From: Oscillospiraceae bacterium
GTDB taxonomy: Bacteria; Bacillota; Clostridia; Oscillospirales; Ruminococcaceae
DNA: 38,039 bases
Assembly: GCA_016281125.1 (NCBI GenBank)
Contig: JAEEIA010000020.1
Location: 1 to 38,039 of the forward strand
Direction: 5' to 3'
The position numbers and the translations under genes were made by a program. This document shows, piece after piece, positions 12,909-21,545 of the stretch. The notes beneath the pieces were generated by a model. It was not told where the DNA came from and ran no database searches. It saw only the letters and a list, made by a program, of their open reading frames with translations. Position 1 is the first letter of the stretch, and each line of letters begins with the position of its first letter.

Positions 12909-14000
12909 TTGATCCAGTTGAACAGAATCCCTGCACTTTCCGCGGTTGTGCGCGAGGAGGACGCAGACGCAATGCTCCTGACCGGAGAGGTCAATCTGAT
13001 TTATATCACCGGCCTGACGGCGCTGGAGGGACAGTGCCTGATTTTGCCGGATGACACTGCGGTGTTTGTGACGGACGGGCGGTATACCGAAGTGGCGGAG
13101 CAGCAGCTCCGGCCGCGCGGGTTTGAGGTGCTGACGCGCAGCAATCTGAGCGGCATGTACGATTTTCTGCGCAGCGTGCTGGAGCAGCACGGCGTCCGGC
13201 GGCTGATGTACGAGGACGATGTGCTGACGGTTTCTGACTTTGCACTGATGCGCGAGCAGCTCCAGCTGACGTTCCAGCCGATCGGCGACCGCATCCGGCG
13301 GCTCCGGGCGTGCAAATCGCCGGAGGAGATCGCCTGTATCGTCAAGGCGCAGCGAATTGCGGAGGATGCGCTTTCCCGTCTGCTGCCGGAGCTGCACGCA
13401 GGCATCACGGAGCGCGAGGCCGCTGCAAGGCTGAATTATTATATGGCGCTGGGCGGCAGCGAAAAGCCGTCCTTTGATACAATCCTGCTGTTTGGGGAGA
13501 ACACGAGCAAGCCGCACGGCGTTCCCTCTGACCGCGCACTGCGGGAGGGCGACTTCATCCTCGCGGATTTCGGCGCGGTGTATCACGGCTATCATTCGGA
13601 TATGACGCGCACGGTCGCTTACGGCCATGCGACGGAGGAAATGCGGCAGGTCTATGAAACGGTGCTTGCGGCGCAGGAGGCTGCGGCACAGGCAGCCAGA
13701 GAAGGCATGCTCTGCTGCAATATGCATGAGGCGGCCATGCATGTGATTGAACAGGCGGGCTACGGCCGGTATTTTACGCATGCGCTGGGGCATTCGGTAG
13801 GGCTGGAGATTCATGAAACGCCGGTCGCATCGCCGCGCTGCGAAAAGCCCCTGACGGCGGGCATTGTCATGACGGACGAGCCGGGGATTTATATGCCCGG
13901 AAAATTCGGCGTCCGGATTGAGGATATGCTGCTGATTGAAGGCGACACACCGCGCGATCTGACGGCGTTCCCGAAAGCGCTGGAGATCCTGGCGGTTTGA
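12909..14000 (+). CDS. M24 family aminopeptidase (Xaa-Pro peptidase type)
   Basis: 363 residues. The best start is TTG 12909, 6 bases after AAGGA; a second TTG at 12918 is possible. The N-terminal creatinase-like domain spans about 1-135 and the pita-bread catalytic domain about 140-355. All five metal ligands of the family are visible: Asp220 ([14 protein letters not shown]), Asp231, His295 ([10 protein letters not shown]), Glu324 (DEPGIY) and Glu338 (RIED). It should bind two divalent metals and cleave the N-terminal residue before proline in the cytosol. Rubredoxin follows 34 bases downstream and probably shares the transcript. Confidence 0.93.
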   Translation: MIQLNRIPALSAVVREEDADAMLLTGEVNLIYITGLTALEGQCLILPDDTAVFVTDGRYTEVAEQQLRPRGFEVLTRSNLSGMYDFLRSVLEQHGVRRLMYEDDVLTVSDFALMREQLQLTFQPIGDRIRRLRACKSPEEIACIVKAQRIAEDALSRLLPELHAGITEREAAARLNYYMALGGSEKPSFDTILLFGENTSKPHGVPSDRALREGDFILADFGAVYHGYHSDMTRTVAYGHATEEMRQVYETVLAAQEAAAQAAREGMLCCNMHEAAMHVIEQAGYGRYFTHALGHSVGLEIHETPVASPRCEKPLTAGIVMTDEPGIYMPGKFGVRIEDMLLIEGDTPRDLTAFPKALEILAV

Positions 14001-14034
14001 TGCATCTGATTTTTACGGAAAGGAGGAACTGCAA

Positions 14035-14190
14035 ATGAAGTATGTCTGCTCTGTCTGCGGCTATGTCTATGACGAAGCCGCCGGTGATCCGGACAACGGC
14101 ATTGCAGCCGGAACGAAGTTTGAGGATCTGCCGGAGGACTTTGTATGTCCGCTCTGCGGCGTCGGCAAGGACATGTTTGAAGCGGAATAA
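14035..14190 (+). CDS. Rubredoxin
   Basis: 51 residues, ATG 14035 with AAAGGAGG upstream. The two iron-binding knuckles CSVCGY (near residue 5) and CPLCGV (near residue 38) have the canonical spacing. The aromatic core [14 protein letters not shown] and the [14 protein letters not shown] block are also present. It is a small one-iron electron carrier, typical of anaerobes, used for superoxide/peroxide reduction and other redox steps; the partner is not visible here. It lies in the same direction as the peptidase gene and ends at a terminator. Confidence 0.97.
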   Translation: MKYVCSVCGYVYDEAAGDPDNGIAAGTKFEDLPEDFVCPLCGVGKDMFEAE

Positions 14191-14218
14191 AAATGTTCCG
14201 GATGGCATGATAAACAGC

Positions 14219-14254
14219 AAAAGGGCACCTGCGAAAGCCGGTGTCCTTTCTTTT
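14219..14254 (+). terminator. Terminator after rubredoxin
   Basis: AAAGGGCACC (14219-14228) pairs with GGTGTCCTTT (about 14239-14248), followed by CTTTT. Confidence 0.8.
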
Positions 14255-14332
14255 GACGAAAAATGTAAAACATTCACGATTATTATTCAAATTTGTTGCT
14301 GATTTTCTGTGCTTTTGGTTCACATTTGACCA

Positions 14333-14361
14333 TTGTGCATACGATTTGATTATGTTATAAT
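14333..14361 (+). promoter_or_regulatory. Probable promoter of the DUF285 surface protein gene
   Basis: TATAAT at 14356-14361 with TTGTGC 17 bases upstream (14333-14338). The -10 box is consensus and the -35 box is weak. Confidence 0.55.
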
Positions 14362-14430
14362 AAAATCAGCACAGTGCATCTGCGGGTGCGGTGCGACGAA
14401 GTTGATTTGCAGAAGCGAAAAGGAGGTTTT

Positions 14431-16218
14431 ATGATGAAAAAACGATTGAAGGCGGCAGCGGCTGCTGCCATGGCGCTGGCGATGCTGGGCGGGGCTTTGC
14501 CTGTTGTGCCGGGCGGAGCGGAACTGCTGAAAGCACCGCTGACGGCACACGCGGCGGGCTATGCTGTATTGAACAATACAGACAACACGCTGTACCTGAG
14601 CGGCGAGGTAACAAGGGAGCAGATTCTGGGATTCAAGTATAATGACAATGTCAAAAAGATTGTTTGCAATTCCGGATGTATTCTGCCGGAAGATTGTTCA
14701 CGTTTGTTCGAAGTTGAGCAAAAGTTTTGGGATAGCGTAGAGTGTTGGATAGAATACTCCGGGTGGCAAAGCGTAGAAAGTATTGATTTTACACATGCAG
14801 ACACATCACATGTAAAAAATATGAAATATATGTTTGCAAGTCCCACTGATCGTGATTTTGATTCTCATTCCTGGGAGGAATATTACTCCTGTCCTAAATT
14901 ATTGGGACTGGATCACTTTGACACATCCAGTGTCACGGACATGCATGGAATGTTTTGGCAAAACAAAGCGGATACACTGGATCTGAGCAGCTTTGACACT
15001 TCCAATGTGACAGATATGAGTGGCATGTTTGCCTATTGCGGAAATCTGGGTTCGCTGAATCTGAGCAGCTTTGACACTTCCAATGTTACGGATATGGAAG
15101 AAATGTTCTACAAATGCGATCTGTATTCACTGGATCTTAGCAGCTTCGACACATCCAAGGTCACGAATATGGATTCAATGTTTGCGTGGTGCTGGAGGCT
15201 GAAGACAATTTATGTATCCGACCTTTGGAGCACGGATGCCGTTACATCTGCTTACAGAATGTTCTTTAATTGTGATAGCTTAGTTGGCGAATTCGGCACA
15301 AAGAACGAAAGTGGAATGTGGCGCGAGAATGCGTATTATGCCCACATTGACAGCGGTGAATTTAATCCCGGATTTTTCACAGATATAAACGCTATTAGAT
15401 TTGATGCAAATTCAAGTAACTATGTGAAAGGTGTCGGCCTCGGGCTCAGCAGCCGGATTGGCATCACGTTCTATGTCAATTTAAACGATCAGGCGAATAA
15501 AGTCGTGCTGGCAGGTTACCCCGGTGAGGTCACCGTCACGGATCTCACACCGATTGAGAGCGGCGATTACAAAGGCTGTGTCAAGCTGGTGTATCCGGTC
15601 AATGCCACGGAGGCGCGCCGCAGAATCAACCTGTGCGTGTATGACAAGGACGGAAAGAGGATGCCGCTTTACAACAGCGATCACCATCGCGTGATCGACA
15701 ATACAGTTCGATTCTCCGTGCAGGAATATCTCGCAAAGGCATCGACGTATTATCCGGACAACGAAAAGGCGCTCGCATTGGCAGACGCACTGAAAAATTA
15801 CTGCAATGCCGCAAGCAATTATTTCTGTGGTAAGCATTACACGGTCAATGGCATCGGGGACATCACGGCTGACAGCTTCAGCACGTTCAAAGCTCCGCTG
15901 AACGGCCTGAAAATTGCACTGGTCCTGAACTCGCAGACAGAGCTCCGGGTGTACGGCATCGGCACAACCGAGAACTATACCGCAAGGAACGGCCAGCTTC
16001 CGGATCTGATCTATGATGCGGAAGGCGGCTATCACAAGATCACAGGCATCACCCCGAAGAAGCTCGCCAATGGCGAAGAATACCTGATCAACGGCAAATA
16101 TGTTGTAGTTTCGCCGCTGACCTACGGATACTACGTCATGAACAATTCTGACGACAAAGCGCTGAAAACCGTCGTCAGGGCGCTGTTCGTTTATGCAAAG
16201 ACTGCCTTAGCATACTGA
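14431..16218 (+). CDS. Secreted BspA-family (DUF285) repeat protein
   Basis: 595 residues. The start is ATG 14431, directly after AAAAGGAGG; an upstream frame to 14374 lacks a ribosome site. A signal peptide is present (MMKKRLKAAAAAAMALAML..., cleavage near THAAG). Residues about 35-310 contain DUF285 surface repeats, seen as DLSSFDTSNVTDMSGMF with variants repeated at about 24-residue spacing, as in bacterial surface adhesins. The C-terminal about 250 residues (IRFDANSSNYVKGVGLGLSSRIGITFYV onward) form a second, non-repeat domain I cannot name. There is no sortase motif, membrane anchor or dockerin. The repeat part is more AT-rich than the rest, which may reflect repeat turnover or transfer. 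A 36-codon gene follows 17 bases downstream. Confidence 0.85.
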   Translation: MMKKRLKAAAAAAMALAMLGGALPVVPGGAELLKAPLTAHAAGYAVLNNTDNTLYLSGEVTREQILGFKYNDNVKKIVCNSGCILPEDCSRLFEVEQKFWDSVECWIEYSGWQSVESIDFTHADTSHVKNMKYMFASPTDRDFDSHSWEEYYSCPKLLGLDHFDTSSVTDMHGMFWQNKADTLDLSSFDTSNVTDMSGMFAYCGNLGSLNLSSFDTSNVTDMEEMFYKCDLYSLDLSSFDTSKVTNMDSMFAWCWRLKTIYVSDLWSTDAVTSAYRMFFNCDSLVGEFGTKNESGMWRENAYYAHIDSGEFNPGFFTDINAIRFDANSSNYVKGVGLGLSSRIGITFYVNLNDQANKVVLAGYPGEVTVTDLTPIESGDYKGCVKLVYPVNATEARRRINLCVYDKDGKRMPLYNSDHHRVIDNTVRFSVQEYLAKASTYYPDNEKALALADALKNYCNAASNYFCGKHYTVNGIGDITADSFSTFKAPLNGLKIALVLNSQTELRVYGIGTTENYTARNGQLPDLIYDAEGGYHKITGITPKKLANGEEYLINGKYVVVSPLTYGYYVMNNSDDKALKTVVRALFVYAKTALAY

Positions 16219-16235
16219 TAAAGGAGGAAAAAACC

Positions 16236-16346
16236 ATGAAATACATCACACCGGAAATCGAAATCTTCGCCTTTGAAGCGGAGGACGTCATCACCGCAAG
16301 CTCCGTGAAGGATCCGACACTTCCCGCCATCGGCGAGGAGGAATAA
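16236..16346 (+). CDS. 36-residue peptide with PEIEIF...EDVITASS motif
   Basis: A short gene, ATG 16236 with AAGGAGG at 16221-16227, 17 bases after the surface protein stop and before a terminator. The encoded peptide begins MKYITPEIEIFAFEAEDVI and continues TASSVKDPTLPAIGEEE. The strong ribosome site, close spacing and a terminator right after make a real gene likely. It has no signal peptide or Cys. The K-Y-x-x-PE-I-E pattern followed by EDV(I/L)T recalls small peptides I have seen in gut Firmicutes, which have no established role. It could be a precursor peptide or a regulator of the upstream gene; neither can be shown here. Confidence 0.7.
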   Translation: MKYITPEIEIFAFEAEDVITASSVKDPTLPAIGEEE

Positions 16347-16352
16347 TACGAA

Positions 16353-16388
16353 AACAGGCAGCCCGGAAAACGGACTGCCTGTTCTTTA
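16353..16388 (+). terminator. Terminator after the 36-residue peptide gene
   Basis: ACAGGCAG(CC) from 16353 pairs with ACTGCCTGT ending near 16383, followed by TCTTTATT. Confidence 0.8.
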
Positions 16389-16488
16389 TTCTGTTCATGC
16401 CGACTGAGCGCGGTATCTTTTATGCCGCAGGTGAACTACCGGCGAACTTTAGATCATTGGAGGCGGGCACTGCCCGCGCGCTGACCGC

Positions 16489-18579
16489 TTATTCTTCCTC
16501 GTCGTCGCTCTTGACGCTTGCAACGACCTCGTCCAGCAGATTGGACGGCAGCGGCTCGTAGCGCAGGAACTCGAACGTATACTCGCCCATGCCCTTTGCC
16601 ACCTGGCGCAGATACATCGTGAAGTCATGCATCTCACGCATCGGCGCTTCCGCCTGAATGACGGTGATGCCGTCGCCTGCCGGTTCCATGCCGAGCACTC
16701 TGCCGCGGCGCTTGTTCAGGTCGCCCATGATTTCACCGGTGTTTGCATCCGGAATGGTGACCGTCAGCGAGCCGATCGGTTCCAGCATAATCGGATCGGC
16801 CTTCTTCATGCCCTCCTTGAATGCGAGGGAAGCCGCGATCTTGAATGCCATTTCAGAAGAATCAACCGGGTGATAGGAACCGTCGAGCAGCGTCGCCTTG
16901 ATGCCGACGACCGGGCAGCCTGCCAGCACGCCCTTCTTGACGCTGTCCTGGAGGCCCTTTTCGATTGCCGGGAAGAAGTTCTTCGGAACGGAACCGCCGA
17001 AAATCTTTTCCTCAAAGACGAGGCTTTCGCTGTCGGTCGGCTCAAACTCGATCCAGACGTCACCAAACTGGCCGTGACCGCCGGACTGCTTCTTATGGCG
17101 GCCCTGTACCTTGTCGGTCTTCTTGCGGATGGTTTCGCGGTATGCGATCTTCGGCTCTTCAAGCACGATGTCAACGCCGAACTTGCTCTTCATCTTCGCC
17201 TTGACGACGTCGAGGTGCTGGTCGCCAAGACCTGCGAGGATCTGCTCCTTGGTCGTGGTATCCAGACCGAAGGACAGTGCCTTATCCTCTTCAAGCAGCC
17301 GCTGAAGGCCGCCGGAAATCTTTGCTTCGTCGCCCTGCTTGCTTGCCTTGACGGCCATGCGGTAGGTCGGGTTCGGATAGGTGACCTGTGCATAGGAAAC
17401 GACTTTGGAAGCATCGCAGAGGGTATCGCCGGTGTTTGCGGAAATCTTCGTTGCAACAACGATATCGCCCGCGACGGCAGAGGTGACCTCGGTCTGCTTC
17501 TTGCCGAGCATCGTGTACAGCTTGCCGACGCGCTCTGTTGCGCCGGTTGCAGCATTGACCAGATCCTTATCCGGCGTCAGCGTGCCGGTGATGACCTTGA
17601 TGAAGCTCATCTTGCCGACGAACGGGTCAGCAACGGTGCGGAACACGAATGCGGAAAGCGGTGCGGATGCATCGACCTTGACGTCGATATCCTTGCCGTC
17701 CTTATCGGTCGCCTTGAGCGCCGCAGCGGTGGACGGATCCGGCATATACTTGAGGAATTCAAGCAGCAGGTCGCAGCCTGCGGGGTTCGTGCAGGAAACG
17801 GTGAACACCGGCATTGCGCGGCCGGTACGCATTGCCTCGTGGATGCCGTGGCTGATTTCCTCCTGGGTGAATGCTTCGCCCTCGAAGAACTTTTCCATGA
17901 GCTCGTCGCTGGTTTCCGCGACAGCCTCAGAAAGGCCGTCCATAAGGGAATCCGCCGTGATGCCTTCCTTATCGTTCAGAACGATGCCGGAAGCGTCAGC
18001 CGCAACGGAAACGCCCTTCTTGTCGTAGGTATAGGACTTCATTCTGCCGAGGTGGACAAGAGATTTGAACTGATTGTTTGAAATCTCCGGCACGATGACC
18101 GGGCAGACGGATGCGCCGAAGTGCTCCTTCAGGGAGTTGAGCACGGAATAGAAATCCTGGTTCGGGTCGTCGATCTTGGTCACGACGAACAGGATGTGCT
18201 TGTTGAGCTTCTTGGCAGCCTGATAGGCCTTGATGGTGCCGACATGGACGCCGGACTTTGCGGAAACGCAGATGATGACGGTATCGCCTGCATAAAGACC
18301 TTCGTTGGTGGCTGCTGCGAAGTCGAGCAGACCCGGAACGTCCAGCAGGTTGATCTTGTAGTCGCTGTATTCAAAACTCGCAAGCGAGAGGTTGATTGAA
18401 TATTTGCGCTTGATCTCCTCGGGGTCGAAGTCACAGACGGTATTGCCGTCCGCGGACTTGCCGATGCGGTCGATCACGCCGGCGCGGTAGAGCAGTGCTT
18501 CAGCGAGAGCGGTCTTACCACAGCCGCTGTGTCCGGTGAGAACGATATTTTTGATTTTTGCGGTGTCCAAATTTTTCAT
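16489..18579 (-). CDS. Elongation factor G-like translational GTPase (EF-G2 type)
   Basis: 696 residues, the full EF-G length. The start is ATG 18579 with AAGGAGAG upstream. The P-loop GHSGCGKT lies at 16-23. The switch II motif reads DVPGLLDF (80-87) instead of DTPGHVDF, so the usual catalytic His is missing, and the base-recognition motif is TKID (134-137) instead of NKxD. Domains II to V follow in order, with EF-G-like YRETIRKK (domain IV start), GGHGQFGDVWIEFEP and the C-terminal LRQVAKGMGEYTFEFLRYEP. It belongs to the divergent EF-G paralogue group that accompanies a canonical fusA, acting at the ribosome; its exact task is not established. It is monocistronic with its own promoter. Confidence 0.9.
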   Translation of the reverse strand: MKNLDTAKIKNIVLTGHSGCGKTALAEALLYRAGVIDRIGKSADGNTVCDFDPEEIKRKYSINLSLASFEYSDYKINLLDVPGLLDFAAATNEGLYAGDTVIICVSAKSGVHVGTIKAYQAAKKLNKHILFVVTKIDDPNQDFYSVLNSLKEHFGASVCPVIVPEISNNQFKSLVHLGRMKSYTYDKKGVSVAADASGIVLNDKEGITADSLMDGLSEAVAETSDELMEKFFEGEAFTQEEISHGIHEAMRTGRAMPVFTVSCTNPAGCDLLLEFLKYMPDPSTAAALKATDKDGKDIDVKVDASAPLSAFVFRTVADPFVGKMSFIKVITGTLTPDKDLVNAATGATERVGKLYTMLGKKQTEVTSAVAGDIVVATKISANTGDTLCDASKVVSYAQVTYPNPTYRMAVKASKQGDEAKISGGLQRLLEEDKALSFGLDTTTKEQILAGLGDQHLDVVKAKMKSKFGVDIVLEEPKIAYRETIRKKTDKVQGRHKKQSGGHGQFGDVWIEFEPTDSESLVFEEKIFGGSVPKNFFPAIEKGLQDSVKKGVLAGCPVVGIKATLLDGSYHPVDSSEMAFKIAASLAFKEGMKKADPIMLEPIGSLTVTIPDANTGEIMGDLNKRRGRVLGMEPAGDGITVIQAEAPMREMHDFTMYLRQVAKGMGEYTFEFLRYEPLPSNLLDEVVASVKSDDEEE

Positions 18580-18691
18580 GTGTGAGACTCTCCTTACTGC
18601 CGTTTACACGGTGCATATCCGATCAAAAATTTCGGAAACGCGTATATTTTGTATATTGGCGGCACCTCATGCAAACGGAAATTGCATATTT

Positions 18692-18720
18692 ATTATACCA
18701 TGTGTCAAAAATCCTTGCAA
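18692..18720 (-). promoter_or_regulatory. Promoter of the EF-G-like gene
   Basis: Minus strand TTGCAA (18720-18715), 17-base spacer ending in ATGG, TATAAT (18697-18692). Confidence 0.8.
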
Positions 18721-19100
18721 GTGTGAAATGCATTTTCTGCGTTTTGCCGAAAATCAACCCTCTGATTTGTGCATTTTAACGGGATGTTTCTCACAATTTG
18801 TTTACGATTCGTGATAGCTCAACTATCAGCTAATAAAGCTAATTATCGGAGTGGGAAATAACAGAGGAAATGCGTGGTATTTGATTTAAGAAAGGCGCGG
18901 CTGCATACATCTTTCAGTTTCCACGCTTGATCGTTTCGTCCGCTGTATATTTTTGTTGGGCGCGGGGCGCGAATCCTGAGAGGAAACCACAAGAGAGGAG
19001 AGAGATGCGCCGCAAGCGGCTTATTCTCTCCCCTCCCTTAAGGTTTCCTCTCAGACTCTCTTTCCTTATTCCGCCCCTCTCTTGCTCCGCGTTCAAACAC
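18721..19100. other. Gene-free region with a large hairpin
   Basis: No credible gene. The main structure is an inverted repeat: CTGAGAGGAAACC (18976-18988) pairs perfectly with GGTTTCCTCTCAG (19042-19054). Further purine-rich (GAGAGGAGAGAGA) and pyrimidine-rich (TTCTCTCCCCTCCC) arms face each other inside, giving a long imperfect stem. A smaller hairpin, TGATAG/CTATCA, lies at 18812-18828. There is no T-run directly after the large stem. Confidence 0.55.
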
Positions 19101-19233
19101 CTGCCGGGGATGTATCCTCATCCCTTGCTTTATATAAAAATCCTGAATTATCATAAAATGGGATTCTTAAGGGCCAGTGGTCCTTAAGCGGGGGGGTGGG
19201 GGCAGCGCCCCCATTATAAATTCGCCGGAGGCA
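19101..19233. repeat. MITE-like interspersed repeat, copy B (partial)
   Basis: Its right half matches copy A (GGGATTCTTAAGGG..., CCCCCATTATAAATTCGCCGG) and its left part matches the inner segment of copies C and D (CTGCCGGGGATGTATCC). The left inverted end is missing. Confidence 0.65.
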
Positions 19234-19249
19234 CTTTTTTACAGCATGA

Positions 19250-19285
19250 AACAGGCGCCGGCTGTTCTTTCCGCCGACGCCTGTT
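19250..19285 (-). terminator. Probable terminator of htpG
   Basis: AACAGGCG (19250-19257) pairs with CGCCTGTT (19278-19285), with an inner GGC/GCC stem. It lies about 40 bases past the htpG stop on the minus strand; the T-tract is short. Confidence 0.6.
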
Positions 19286-19326
19286 CTGATATCAATATCG
19301 GGATTCCAAAGAGCCCAAGAGCATCT

Positions 19327-21216
19327 TTATACCATCAGGTCGCAGATCATTTTGCTGAGCGCGACCGGATCCTCGACCGGCATGCCCTCGATCAGCAGCG
19401 CCTGCTGATACAGCAGATCAGCGTACTTGCCGAGCTTTTCCTTGTCCTCGCTGAGCAGACGCTCCAGCGTCGCAAAGACCGGGTGCTCCGGATTCAGCTC
19501 CAGCACGCGCTCGGCCTGCACCTTCTGGCCGGTCGGCATCGTGTTGAGCACCTTTTCCATTTCCAGAGAAAGCTGTCCGTCGCTCGACAGGCAGACCGCA
19601 TGGTTTTTCAGCCGGTTCGAGAGCCGCACCGCCTTGACCTTGCCTTCCAGTGCCTTCTGCATCTCCTCAAACAGATCCTTTGCGGCGGCATTCTTCTCCT
19701 CCAGCGCGGTCTTGTCCTCCTCGGATTCCAGACCGAGATCACCGGCGGAAACATTCTTGAATTCCTTATCCTGATACTTCATCAGCATCTGGATCGCAAA
19801 TTCATCGACGTTTTCGGTGAGGTACAGCACCTCATAGCCCTTGTCGCGCACGAGCTCCGCTGCCGGCAGACCTGCGCAGCGCGTCACGGTTTCGCCTGCC
19901 GCGTAGTAGATATACTTCTGATCCTCGCGCATTCTGGTGACATATTCCGCCAGCGTCGTGAAGCCCTCTGCATCGTCGCAGCCGGAGCTGTGGAACATCA
20001 GCAGATCCTGTAAGAGCTCCTTGTTTGCGCCGAAGTTGTTGTAGACGCCGAATTTCAGCTGAATGCCGAACGCCTTCCAGAATTCGGTATACTTCTCGCG
20101 GTCGGTCTTGAGCAGCTTTGCAAGCTCGTTCTTGATCGACTTTTCCAGCGATTTTGCAATCAGCTTGAGCTGACGGTCATGCTGGAGCATCTCACGGGAA
20201 ATATTCAGCGACAGATCCTCGGAATCGACCAGACCGCGCACGAAGCTGAAATGATCCGGCAGCAGATCCGCACACTTGTCCATGATCATGACGCCGCTTG
20301 CAAAGAGCTGCAGGCCCTTTTCGTAATCCTTCGTATAGAAGTCATACGGTGCCTTGGCCGGGATATACAGCAGGGAATTATACGTGACGGTACCCTCGCT
20401 GCGGTTGTGGATATGCAGCAGCGGCTCGGTATAGTCAAAGAACTTTTCGCGGTAGAAATTATTATAGTCCTCGTCGGTCAGTTCGTTCCGGTTCTTTTTC
20501 CACATCGGCGTCATGCTGTTGAGCGTTTCGACGTCGATGCTGGTTTCGTATTCGGTTTCGCTGCCCTCCTTCAGCTTCTCGCGGGTGATTTCCATGCGGA
20601 TCGGGAAGCGGATGTAATCGGAATACTTCTTGATCAGCTGGCGGATGCGGAATTCTTCCAGGAACTCGGAATACTTTTCGTCATCGGTATCGTCCAGCAG
20701 CTCCAGCACGATTTCCGTGCCGACGTCGGATTTCTCGCAGGTATCGACCGTGTATCCCTCGACGCCCTCGGACTGCCACTCGTAGGCCGTATCGCTGCCG
20801 TAGGCCTTTGTGCGGACGGTCACGCGCTTTGCGACCATGAACGCCGAATAAAAGCCGACACCGAACTGACCGATGATGTCCGTGTTTTCGTCCAGGGTGT
20901 TTTCCGATTTGAACGCGCGGGAGCCGGAATGTGCAATGACGCCGAGGTTCTGCTCCAGCTCCTCTGCGGTCATGCCGATGCCGTTATCGGTGATGGTGAG
21001 GGTGCGCTTTTCCTTGTCCGGTGTGATTTCGATGTAAAAATCATCGCGGCTCTTGCCGACCTGATCGTCGGTCAGGGAGCGGAAATAGAGCTTGTCAATC
21101 GCGTCGGAGGCGTTGGAAATCAGCTCCCGGAGGAAAATCTCCTTGTGTGTATAAATCGAATGAATCATCAGATCCAGCATACGCTTGGATTCTGCCTGAA
21201 ACTGTTTTTGTTCCAT
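19327..21216 (-). CDS. htpG: Hsp90 family chaperone HtpG
   Basis: 629 residues, full length. The start is ATG 21216 with AAAGGTGA upstream. The N-terminal ATPase carries the GHKL motifs [16 protein letters not shown] (catalytic Glu and the Mg-binding Asn), DNGIGMT and [13 protein letters not shown]. The middle domain has the conserved [19 protein letters not shown] block with its catalytic Arg. The C-terminal dimer domain is present. It is an ATP-dependent cytosolic chaperone. Regulation is visible: a perfect CIRCE operator overlaps the transcript start region, so repression by HrcA and heat induction are expected. That differs from the Bacillus subtilis gene, which is not CIRCE-controlled. 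Confidence 0.98.
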   Translation of the reverse strand: MEQKQFQAESKRMLDLMIHSIYTHKEIFLRELISNASDAIDKLYFRSLTDDQVGKSRDDFYIEITPDKEKRTLTITDNGIGMTAEELEQNLGVIAHSGSRAFKSENTLDENTDIIGQFGVGFYSAFMVAKRVTVRTKAYGSDTAYEWQSEGVEGYTVDTCEKSDVGTEIVLELLDDTDDEKYSEFLEEFRIRQLIKKYSDYIRFPIRMEITREKLKEGSETEYETSIDVETLNSMTPMWKKNRNELTDEDYNNFYREKFFDYTEPLLHIHNRSEGTVTYNSLLYIPAKAPYDFYTKDYEKGLQLFASGVMIMDKCADLLPDHFSFVRGLVDSEDLSLNISREMLQHDRQLKLIAKSLEKSIKNELAKLLKTDREKYTEFWKAFGIQLKFGVYNNFGANKELLQDLLMFHSSGCDDAEGFTTLAEYVTRMREDQKYIYYAAGETVTRCAGLPAAELVRDKGYEVLYLTENVDEFAIQMLMKYQDKEFKNVSAGDLGLESEEDKTALEEKNAAAKDLFEEMQKALEGKVKAVRLSNRLKNHAVCLSSDGQLSLEMEKVLNTMPTGQKVQAERVLELNPEHPVFATLERLLSEDKEKLGKYADLLYQQALLIEGMPVEDPVALSKMICDLMV

Positions 21217-21242
21217 AAACGGTCACCTTTCTATCCAAAGAA

Positions 21243-21269
21243 TTAGCACTCAACTATCCGGAGTGCTAA
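21243..21269 (-). promoter_or_regulatory. CIRCE operator (HrcA binding site)
   Basis: TTAGCACTC, 9 bases, GAGTGCTAA: an exact match to both arms of the CIRCE consensus. It lies between the htpG -10 box and its ribosome site. Confidence 0.97.
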
Positions 21270-21273
21270 TTCA

Positions 21274-21301
21274 AGTATACCACAAAAAATGGAAAATGCA
21301 A
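21274..21301 (-). promoter_or_regulatory. htpG promoter
   Basis: Minus strand TTGCAT (21301-21296), 16-base spacer, TATACT (21279-21274), immediately upstream of the CIRCE box. Confidence 0.75.
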
Positions 21302-21460
21302 GTCACTTCACCGGATATTCACAGGACTTTCACAGGGCCATCACGCACGAACGGCTGCATATGCAGGGCGCAAACGTTCGTTCTGAACAACTTTTTTGCA
21401 TGGCATTCTGTCATACAGACAACTTACGCAAGAAACGGGTAGCCATTCGCAAGAAATAAC

Positions 21461-21488
21461 TTGTATATTTCCGGATTTATGATACAAT
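21461..21488 (+). promoter_or_regulatory. Probable promoter of the xylanase gene
   Basis: TTGTAT (21461-21466), 16-base spacer, TACAAT (21483-21488), about 57 bases before the start codon. Confidence 0.6.
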
Positions 21489-21545
21489 CAAATTGCAGCC
21501 CGCAACAAACCACGAAACGGGCAATACTTTTACGAAAGCGAGGCA

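Noticed and set aside
18914-19187. Short frames around 18.9-19.2 kb
   Set aside because: They cross the large hairpin and repeat copy B, lack ribosome sites and resemble no protein.
16627-21246. Long plus-strand frames opposite the EF-G-like gene and htpG
   Set aside because: Both minus-strand genes have complete conserved motifs; the opposing frames have shadow-like composition and no ribosome sites.
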